The notes beneath the pieces are model-generated. The model saw only the letters and a list, made by a program, of their open reading frames with translations, ran no database searches and was not told where the DNA came from. A DNA stretch of 64,000 nucleotides. Origin: Mauremys mutica (taxonomy: Eukaryota; Chordata; Testudines; Geoemydidae). Both the position numbers and the translations under genes were made by a program. The first letter of the stretch is position 1; the number at the start of each line of letters is the position of its first letter. This document shows, piece by piece, positions 55,913 to 64,000 of this stretch. Where the stretch lies: positions 6,675,733-6,739,732 of the forward strand of contig NC_059094.1 of NCBI RefSeq assembly GCF_020497125.1. The letters are read 5' to 3'.

Positions 55913-56689
55913 CATTCCACATAACCAAATCCTTACACCACAAATTCAGCAGAGAACGCTGCTGTGTAGCATAAGCAAGAGACTGCCCACATGAGCAGAA
56001 GGGAAGCTGGGAAATCAAGGTAAGGAGACACAGATGCTCAGCTAGATCGCTCACACTGAGGTTTGAGAAATGAGTTTTCGATAACCACGGAGTCCATCAT
56101 GCTTTGGGACTTTTCACAGAAGAGTCTGATTGTGAACTGAACCCATATCCCCTCCAGCAGGTGAGGCATATCACACCACGCCACCAGTGCTTCAAGACCT
56201 TACAAGTGGGAGCAATGTTTGGTCTTCCCTGACTTCGCTGAAGAACACGTGGAATGAAAGCTCTTGCCAGCCTGCCCTTTCCATCTAGGGCTGAATTCTT
56301 AAGCCCTGTCTACCTTGAGGAAATTCAGTCTGGTGTAGTGAATGCACTAAAATGCATGTTGTCGTAGTGGCTAGGGGCCTGGTCAGGGATCAGGGTCCCC
56401 ATTGTACTCTGCACTGTACAAACAAAAGGTTTTGCAGAGTTTCCACTCACGCAGCTTACGGTACTGGTTTAGCTGTACTGCTGGAAGCCCTGCTGTGCGT
56501 CAGCTCAGTGCAGTCACATTCGAGTTGGCATATACTTTTACACTGCAGTGAATTTCCTCAATGCACCCAGGGCTTTCCCAGAGAGATTTTCTCCCTAGTG
56601 AGTTAAATAGGTGTAACAGAGTTTTAAATGAGAGTAAGACTCACTTATCTTCTCAATTAGGAACCACCCTTCTTGTCAGTGATGTCATT

Positions 56690-56760
56690 CTCTGGCCCAT
56701 GTCATGCAGGAGGTTAGACTAGATGATCATAATGTTTTCTGACTTGAATCTTTCTAGTTC
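56690..56760 (+). repeat. CR1 3'-end fragment
   Basis: Reads TGCAGGAGGTTAGACTAGAT, GATCATAATGTTTTCTGACT, the CR1 3'UTR wording in drifted form. Confidence 0.65.
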
Positions 56761-56929
56761 TTCAGTTGTCAAGAGACTTTCAGACTCGCTCTCTCTCTGT
56801 ACATTGGATGAGCAAGGCAGTACAAAACAATGTTTTCCCTTGTCAGGTCACCTTGAAGTTGACCAGTCTGGGGCAGGTTTATATGAGAAAGCTGCAGCAT
56901 TTTAACTAAAGGTGGTATTTGAAACTGAT

Positions 56930-57355
56930 GCAAACCCCCTGTGGGGACAACCCTTAGTTCAGTTTAACAGTTGTCTATTGAGGTTTGTCTTACACTGATT
57001 TGAAGCAGGTTTCAACTACTCTGAAATAAGCCACCCGTAAACCAGTGCAACTTGTATGTTTAGACAAGGCCTTTGTTTTGCTGCCCCAGACAAAAGACTA
57101 TGGCTACACTAGGAGCACTTTACTGGAACAGGAACAGTGTTACACTCGATCAGCAAAGAGCTCCAGTGTGGACACAGCTATACTGGTGAAGCTGAGCTTT
57201 TGCTGGTATGGCAAGCCCCGCCCCCAAGGGACACAAGCTATAGCGGTAAAAGCGAGGTTTGGCTGGTATAACTGTGGCACAGCTCTGTCAGGCAAACATC
57301 ACCCCCAACTGACATAGGTGTGCCAGCAGAGTCTGTAGTGTAGACACAACCCAAA
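56930..57355. mobile_element. Two adjacent palindromic MITE remnants
   Basis: The first runs from about 56940 to 57065 and ends ATGTTTAGACAAGGCC. The second runs from about 57090 (GGCTACACTAGGAGCA) to 57350 (GTAGTGTAGACACAACCC), with inner AGCTATACTGGTGAAGC and its partner GCTATAGCGGTAAAAGC. Both resemble the element at 53695. Confidence 0.6.
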
Positions 57356-57536
57356 ATATCAATCAGAACAGCATCAGAAGAATGTAATTTAGCATTTCAG
57401 AGGTTTATTTTTCAGAATTTACACAGCTAGCAATACTGACAAAGCTAATGTTTATCTTGAGTGTCTCCATAACATAATTTAGCTGATTTGTTACCAACCC
57501 TCTTCCACTGCTAACAGGCAGAATGGAAAGATTGAG

Positions 57537-58075
57537 GGGTTGTCTACACACAAAAATGGTTCTGCTTTTATTATCCCAGTGTAGTTACAACAACACAATC
57601 CCCCTACAGTGGATGTACGTTCGTATAAAGATGACTTATACTGGTACAGCCATTCCCATATGGCAGGGGAATAAGCTGCATCAGAGGCGCCAACTTTGAG
57701 ATTCCCTGGGAGTGCTGGACCCCCGCTCCGCCCCAGGCCCTGCCCCCACTCCACCCCGCCTCTTCCCACCCTCTCTCCCCTAGCACCTCCTGCATATCAC
57801 TGAACAGCTGATTAGGGCGGTTGGGAGGCGCTGGGGGAGGAGCTGATCTGTGGGACTGCTGGTGGGGGTTGAGCACCCACTATTTTTTTTCCCCATGGGT
57901 GCTGAGCAGCCACTTTTTTTTTCCATGGGTGCTCCAGCCCCAGAGCACCCATGCAGTTGGTGCCTATGATAAGGACATTTATACCAGCATAACTGAGTTC
58001 ACACTAGGAGTTGTACCAGTATAACTCTATTGGTAACAAAAATCACACCCCTAGCCACAGAGTTACACTGATACA
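57537..58075. mobile_element. Palindromic MITE split by a second MITE
   Basis: The left part has GGTTGTCTACACACAAAAAT and TACTGGTACAGCCATTCCCA; the right part has CATTTATACCAGCATAACTG and GTTGTACCAGTATAACTC. The interruption is 57682-57968. Confidence 0.65.
57682..57968. mobile_element. Nested MITE, 287 bp
   Basis: Ends CAGAGGCGCCAACTTTG and CAGTTGGTGCCTATG (14-base imperfect inverted repeat). The body has two CCATGGGTGCTSAGC/CATGGGTGCTCC units separated by T runs. No clean target duplication. Confidence 0.75.
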
Positions 58076-58642
58076 AAAACAGTCCATAGGGCAGGACTGA
58101 GATGCAGAGGGGTGATAACTGTAACAATCAGCAGGGAGGCAGTGCCCATGACTAGACAATTAGCTGACAGGGTGTGGGAGTGGCTCCCTCTAATGTTTTG
58201 CAGGGACTGGTTGGCAGGGACCAAAAGTGGCACAGCTGTCACCCTTTGACAGGCACTGGATACGCTGCTGCTGTCCTGCACACTCCTTGCTGTTTCAAAG
58301 GAACTCACTGCAGCCCTGGCAGCTCACTCAGAGGAACCTGAAGCTTTACAGGATGGGAGAGTCACTGATGAAGAGGAGTAATGAATCTATTTTGGCAGGT
58401 ACAACCACTGGGCTCTCAGCAGGAGAATGGCAGCCTGTGTAACTTTATAGTGGATAATTAATTTCAAAGTCAACATCTTTAACATCAATGGCTGAATGCT
58501 GCTTTTAGAAGGAAGTTCTTCATCCCTCAAACAAGCGTGTAGTGATTTAACTCTACGCTCTCCAGGTGGTTTACTCTAGAAGGCTAGAGCAGGCAGGCAG
58601 GGAGTTGACAACACCAGTGCCCCTTTCAAGCTCCTCTCCTCC

Positions 58643-58825
58643 TCATTCCTTGTGCTTTTTCTTGTGCTTCTTTTTCTTCTTCTTCTTCTGAGGCTTACTG
58701 GCTTTCTCCGAATGCTTGGCCCTCTTGCTGGCTGGCTGAGCCCCATCACTGTCCGAGTCGGAGCTGTCTGAATTGTCGGACTCTGATGACTTCTTGCTCT
58801 TGTGTTTCTTTTTCTTCTTCTTTTC
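58643..58825 (-). CDS. ZCCHC17: ZCCHC17 last coding exon (partial gene)
   Basis: 60 residues plus stop on minus, starting at acceptor ttgccgacag (58835-58826) in phase 0. The sequence is a nuclear/nucleolar-type basic tail: a Lys run, SSESDNSDSSDSDSD, SKRAKHSEKASK, then a Lys/His run ending KKHKKKHKE. The acidic Ser/Asp stretch and the exact ending match the C-terminus of ZCCHC17, an S1-domain and zinc-knuckle protein linked to ribosome biogenesis and splicing. The S1 and CCHC exons are not in the window, so at least 5 kb of intron follows on the 5' side. Tail to tail with FABP3, as in human. Confidence 0.93.
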   Translation of the reverse strand, partial: EKKKKKKHKSKKSSESDNSDSSDSDSDGAQPASKRAKHSEKASKPQKKKKKKKHKKKHKE

Positions 58826-59324
58826 CTGTCGGCAAGAAGGAGACAAAGCCACACGGGTTGCAAAGTGCTCACTGGTTAAGGCAGCGAGCTGCTTTTCAGA
58901 ATGAGAACGTCAGGTCATTTCTTAACACATAGCCTGCTGCTATCCAGGAAGAACAGGATGGGATGCTGCTCCAGCTACTCAGCAGTTAAATAGTTCTGAC
59001 ATGTCAAACCGTATCAGCAAACTGGGGTGAGACAGTTACCAGAGTGGGGGCTGTTTGATAAAGCACAAACCTGAATCCTTCAAACTTACTCGGGCAAGTA
59101 ATCCCTACTCACATGCCTAGTCCCACTGAAGTCAGAGACTATTCAAATACAGATGACTCACTTGGGTGGTAGTTGGCAAGATCAGGCCCTAGTTTATTCA
59201 GAACGTGGGTTTCTAAACTAGCTGGTCTAAAACCAGTCTCTGTATCTCCCACCGCCCTCCCCAAATGTGAAAGTAACTGAACCCTTAAGCCTGTCAGGGA
59301 AACCTTGGGGCCTGTTCCTTACAG

Positions 59325-59520
59325 CAGCAGTTCTCAACCAGGGCTCTGTGGCCCCCAGGGGGGCGTGAACAGGTTTCAGGTCTGCCAAGCAGGGCCAGCA
59401 TTAGACTCGCTGGAGCCCCAGAATCTGAGCAACTGAGCTTTGCGGGGCACCCTGTGGTGTGGGGCCACAGGCAACTGCCCTGCTTGCTACCCCCTAACAC
59501 TGGCTCTGGCTTTTATAAGC
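59325..59520 (+). mobile_element. CAG...TTCTCAACC MITE left part with a nested 119-bp MITE
   Basis: The outer element opens CAGCAGTTCTCAACCAGGG. The inner one (59390-59508) has ends CAGGGCCAGCATTAG and CTAACACTGGCTCTG, 15-base inverted repeats. The outer element resumes with CTTTTATAAGCAGAAAAACA; its right end is not clear. Confidence 0.7.
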
Positions 59521-60224
59521 AGAAAAACAGTTGCTGTGGCAGAGGTGGGCTATGGAGTTTTTACAAGCATTTGTATGCGTGTGGGGGGAGAACTCCTGGG
59601 TTAGAGCACAGGTGAGTGAGGGTACACGGAGGCTAGAGGCATACGAAGGGTACAAAAAAATGAAAGAGGGGCATCCATCAGAATAGTTGAAGGTGGTACA
59701 AAGGGGCACAGTTAGGAGTAAGCGTCAATGGAGCTGATACAGACTGGGTGCCCCATTAGTGTGGGGAATGGAAGCGTCATTTGAAAAGAAATAGTCTCCT
59801 GCCTTTATGGCTGTGACGATAACCTCTTGAATGTGATTTACTGCTGTGCTGTCTAGCTCTTAATATTTCCTCCTGATTCACTTGCCTCCAGCTCCTTAAT
59901 CAATGTTGATGCTCTTCTCAATTCTTGCCAATTGATCTTTCTATGAAAGGCAGGGACAAACACACCACCTCACCAAAGGCGCAATCCTAGCTCTCACTCA
60001 TGGCTACTCAAAGCAAAACTTTGTTTCAGTGGACCTGTCCAACACACACCTTATTAGGCATGAAGCAACTTAGGATAACCTATCCTCCCATTTCTACAGC
60101 CGGACCTCTGAGGCCAAGAATTTTGCAGGATTCAAAAAAAGGACTGGATGTTAACATGGGGAACAAGCATAGCCAATGTTGCTATAATTAATATTTTTAG
60201 AGAGAGCTAGGAAAAGGACCTAAA

Positions 60225-60390
60225 CTCTCATGTTTTGAGACCTGAAGCAACCTCTGACTACTAGGCCCAGGTTACCCCATAACTGGCAGAACAGGATTTC
60301 TTCCCCTGAAGCAGTCAGACAGAGGATACTGAACTGAACAGACAGCTGGTATGATCCTGTAAGGCAATTCTTATGTTTAATTGGATGAAG
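60225..60390 (+). repeat. Degenerate CR1 3' tail
   Basis: Reads AGAGGATACTGAACTGAACA, CAGCTGGTATGATCCTGT and ends GCAATTCTTATGTTTA, a drifted form of the tail seen intact at 50341-50389. Confidence 0.45.
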
Positions 60391-62044
60391 AAACTTTAAT
60401 GACAGGTTTATGTGATGGGGAATCCTGTTAGAGAGGGCATGGGATTGCGTTCATATTGATTTAATGTAGTAATAAAGTGAAGAAGTAAGGCTAATGTTTA
60501 CAATCAAGCACGCCTATCCCAGAACACTAGCAAAATACACCTCTGCTGAAACAGGCAGTAAATAGAAGCAACTGAAGCCAAACAGTGTGTCTATAAGGAC
60601 ACTTGATCACAGAAGGGAATAATCAGAAATGTAACTTTGTTTAATAACACAGACTCAGCTCAGCCATACATACTAAGGTCCTATTATTGTTAAAACAAGG
60701 AGAACAAAATGGAAGATTTATATAGCTGTTCCATCCTGCAGGAGAAGAACAGTTCTTGAGGTGACTTTGTATTGTATAATGAATGGACTGTTAGAACAAG
60801 TTTTAAAAGCATCAAAGAATAGGAGTCACCATCGGAATGGTCCATATCAGCACCTCCAAGAAGAGGAACCACGTTGGACCACATGGGATAGGATAAAACA
60901 GCCTGTTCTCTTCAGCACCTTGCTCCCCAAAAGCCAAAGATGCCTAGAAAGGAGAAGACGGAGGTCCTGGGCCGGCCACCTGGGTGTCCTCCTGGTGACT
61001 CCAAGTACCTATCTTGGAGCACCTTTAACTCTCTCCTAATTTCCAGCAATTCAGGTTGCCTGCTAGTTCATCAGAAAGAGACTATAATCCTGTCTGTCCT
61101 TCGCCCCACCTATGTTTGCAGCATTAACTCCTGCTGTGAATAATAACTGAGCTGAAGGCTGGTGGCTGAGTAAAGATCTGGTGAGAAGTAATACAAACTT
61201 TCTCTTGGGTGACTACCCAAATCACTCAATGACCACCTCTTGAAACAAAGTGCCTAATGAGTGAGGAAGCTTACATGCTTGTGTATGTGCTCTACAGACT
61301 GACAGAGTTAGTGTGTGTGGGTGTGTGTCTTTGTTTTAGAACAGGTTAAAATTAAGTTTGTGGTAAAGTAGCTTTAAAACTGAAGAAGTTACTGTTACCT
61401 ACATGTACTGTTAACTACCGACTGTAGAACTGTACAGGTGTTTACCCTAGTTAATGGTTTCATACTGCTTTTCAAGTTCTCTGTGTATGTAGATATAAAA
61501 TGAGACCAAGTGTTTAAATTTCTTGCACTGCTCTCAGTCTATCATATCGTAGGAGTTTATTTTAGGTAGTTAGGAGTGTTTATCTGATCCTGAGATTATC
61601 ATTCACTGGGAAGTGGGCACCAAGGGCTGACTACTACAGATCTATTGGGAAGGAGATCTTGGTGAACTGGAATGTAAATAATTGACCAAACTGTCTTGTG
61701 ATCAAGCCTTGGTTTGTTTTTTCTCTGTTGTGTTAGCAACACCAAAGTTCATAACTAACTGGCAAGTGAGGATGAGGGACTGAGTCAAAAATCTAACACA
61801 GTCACCTTTCCAAGACAGTAACTGAGTATAAGAATTATTCTCTATTATGGGTGTGTAATTTGATTCTGAAACCCTAAATAGTTGTATCAACCAATGTTCT
61901 AATTTATGTAACCAAATCATAGTCCAATACTATTTTTGCCTTCTATCCTACACTATTAGTTGCTAGTGTTAAGGGGATATTTAATAAACTCTATAAATCT
62001 ACTTTCAAATAATTTTTGTTTAGTTAAGCAACTGAAATTAAAAG

Positions 62045-62100
62045 AACTCTAAGAAATGTGTTAGTCTTTAAGGTGCCACAAGTACTCCTGTTTTTTTTAA
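62045..62100 (+). repeat. Retroelement 3' tail fragment
   Basis: Reads AATGTGTTAGTCTTTAAGGT, GCCACAAGTACTCCTG then a T run. The same tail type as at 25060-25155. Confidence 0.65.
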
Positions 62101-62814
62101 GAAATGTGGTGGGGTAATGAGTTAGGCAGCTGCTTAACAAAGGTTTGCTTTATACTCGGTCTCTCTGACAATAACGCTGACAGGTGTTGCTACCGGCGGG
62201 TGAGATTGAACAGGGAAATGGTAAATTCAGAAGGGGCCATCTGTCTTGTCCCTTTTGGGGCAGCATGAGCAAATTCCCAGATGTCTTGGCGTGTTGAGCT
62301 TTCCCCAGTTCAATCTTCCTGCTTTTGCGTAACCAACACTTCTACAGAATTAGAGCATTTCTAAACAAAATTTCCAAATGAATGCAACATTGCACCTGTG
62401 TATTCTAGGAGGTAGTTAGTGAAACACCAAGATGACCAGTTTTTCCTTAAGAATGTGATGCTGCCTTTCCAGTCCATGTGCTCTTGTGAGGATACAGCAC
62501 AATGTGGGAGCACATCCCACATTCTAGGCCAACCAGCACCACGAACTGGCTTTAACAATACTTAGCAATTCTGATGTGGGGGAGGTACAGCTAGAGCTGC
62601 CAGCGCAGGGCACTGGCTCCTGGGAGAGGCGGCCCCATGTTCTGCTCCTTTCACCGCTGTGGTTCCTGGGGAGAGCCCTGCGACTCTGCAGATACAGATT
62701 TGCATCCACGGATGTAAATTTGTATCTGCACAGGGCTCTGTCAATTTGGCTCCCAGCTTTGTGCTCAGTATAGACGATGCTGGCCTAGCTCTTCTGCGTG
62801 GTTTTCCATCAGCA

Positions 62815-62995
62815 GATCTCAATACACTTTACAAAACGAGGTTAGCGTCATTTTATTCCCATTGTTTACAGATGGGAAAACTGAGGCAGAGAGGAAGTGA
62901 CTTGCCGTAGGTCACCCAGCAAGCCAGTTGCTGGGCTGGGAACAGAACCCAAGTCTCCTGAGTCAGAGTTCAATGCTTTTATCCACAAAACTCTC
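62815..62995 (-). repeat. MIR/CORE-SINE, reverse orientation
   Basis: Reads CAGATGGGAAAACTGAGGCA, GAAGTGACTTGCCGTAGGTC and GGGAACAGAACCCAAGTCTC: the inverse MIR core. Confidence 0.8.
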
Positions 62996-63917
62996 AGGAA
63001 TGGATCATCATGCACTAGGGGCTCTTTCGCGTTTTTCCATAGAGTTCAAGGTTGAAAAGGGGGGGAGGGGAATGGAGGTTTCCTGGGTAGAAGGAGTGCC
63101 AAGCATGCAAACCCAGGCTGGTGAAATTAAACCACTGCCTGAAAAAAATATTTGTGCCAACTGAAAAAGGTTAAGAACAACTTCAAAGATCAGCTACACA
63201 ACCTCCATCACTCCCAGATCACAGGAAATGCAGCCAATATAAGGTTTACACTGAGCGACAGTCATCTCCTACAGATATTTGAGCGTCATTTATTTGCTGT
63301 GGGACTGTTGCACTGGTAAGCATGAGTTCACTCTTCACTGTGCCTGCTTCTGAGAGGGTCTTCTGACCTCCCCTCCCCTGGGCACTAGCAAGATATATGC
63401 TAACAATGGGCGTTCTGTATCAGGATTTTCCCCAACTGTAACTTGTCTCTGCCACAACTCCCTTCTCCCCTTTGTTCGTTGTCACCCCTTGCTATGTGTA
63501 TCTCATTTAGACTGAAGTCATCCAGCCACTGTAATGCTCTATTAACTGACACTAAGCAGTACACAGAGAACACAATACTTCTGAGCATGTAGCCTCTATT
63601 AACAAGCATTAAATCAACAATGGGGTTAAAAAACAAGTTAACTGTCCAGTGATTAAAGCATGACAGGGCTGGCATGAAAGGAAATATGGGGTGTTGTGGG
63701 GATGAAGCTAGCCCTTGTTGCTCATGAAAACAGTCACAAAGCAGCGGGGGGGGATGGGGGGGGACGGGACGGGCGCAGAATCCACTTCCCTCCTCCAGGT
63801 GAAGGAAAGACCATTGCACAGCATCCATAATGTGAATCACCTGGGCACAGGCCTGCTGGCTGGAGACATCCTGGGCTATTCGTGGTTGCTTGTCATGAGA
63901 AGAGATGAACAAGGGAT

Positions 63918-64000
63918 CTCAAAAAGCAACAAAGAGTCCTGTGGCACCTTATAGACTAACAGAAGTATTGGAGCATAAGCTTTCGTGGGTGAATACCCAC
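63918..64000 (-). repeat. Retroelement 3' tail, cut by the window edge
   Basis: Reads AAAGAGTCCTGTGGCACCTT, ATAGACTAACAGAAG and TTCGTGGGTGAATACCCAC: the inverse of the tail at 25070-25150, closer to consensus and therefore younger. Confidence 0.75.

Larger units (their letters stand above)
57404..58642 (-). other. ZCCHC17: Possible ZCCHC17 3'UTR
   Basis: Downstream of the ZCCHC17 stop on minus, AATAAA occurs at 57409-57404 and inside a repeat at about 57572-57567. If the distal signal is used, the 3'UTR is about 1.2 kb and contains two MITEs. Which signal is used cannot be told from sequence. Confidence 0.4.
58826..64000 (-). other. ZCCHC17: ZCCHC17 intron (no further exon found)
   Basis: I looked on minus for a zinc knuckle (CxxCxxxGHxxxxC) and S1 exons and saw none. 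The stretch holds a MITE pair (59325-59520), weak CR1 tail text (60225-60390), a MIR (62815-62990) and two copies of a retroelement tail. Confidence 0.6.

Noticed and set aside
63400..63912. 170-residue minus-strand open frame, considered as a ZCCHC17 exon
   Set aside because: No S1 or CCHC motif and no matching splice borders.

Overview
The window is animal nuclear DNA, most likely from a turtle. Three things point there: spliced genes with GT-AG introns, a very high load of interspersed repeats, and the repeat types themselves. The repeats include CR1 LINE pieces with their octamer tails, a tRNA-derived SINE that ends in a CR1-like 3' tail (the turtle Pol III/SINE design), MIR/CORE-SINE remnants and many short hAT-type elements with 8-bp target duplications. 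The turtle call rests on repeat recognition and remains an inference. There are no bacterial-style operons, no CRISPR array and no rRNA array.

Three genes can be supported. (1) A two-coding-exon gene on + (6526-6670 and 7578-7660) encodes a complete 75-residue protein kinase A inhibitor (PKI) with pseudosubstrate and nuclear export motifs. (2) The complete four-exon FABP3 gene lies on + (29916-54223, poly(A) signal at 54406) and encodes a 133-residue heart-type fatty acid-binding protein. (3) The last coding exon of ZCCHC17 lies on - (58643-58825), tail to tail with FABP3; the rest of that gene lies beyond position 64000. FABP3 and ZCCHC17 keep their human arrangement. The PKI gene has no counterpart that I know of at the human FABP3 locus. 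In human, SERINC1-PKIB-FABP7, PKIG-SERINC3 and PKIA with the FABP4/5 cluster are each linked, so this gene looks like the missing PKI member of the SERINC2-FABP3 copy of that ancient block.

Layout: 1-6.5 kb is intergenic, with a nested pair of inverted-repeat elements. 6.5-7.7 kb is the PKI gene. 7.7-29.8 kb is intergenic, with a CR1 fragment, two copies of one GC-rich element, a 51/74-bp minisatellite at 20.7-21.4 kb, a 461-bp hAT-type MITE and a tRNA-SINE. 29.9-54.4 kb is FABP3. Its 16.8-kb intron 2 holds a transposon stack: a CR1 copy (about 42.07-50.39 kb) entered by an autonomous-type hAT (42232-46702), which is itself entered by a MITE (43902-45290), plus two further insertions in the CR1 ORF1. 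Most of these boundaries are fixed by 8-bp target duplications read directly. 54.4-58.6 kb is the convergent intergenic and 3'UTR space with palindromic MITEs. 58.8-64 kb is ZCCHC17 intron.
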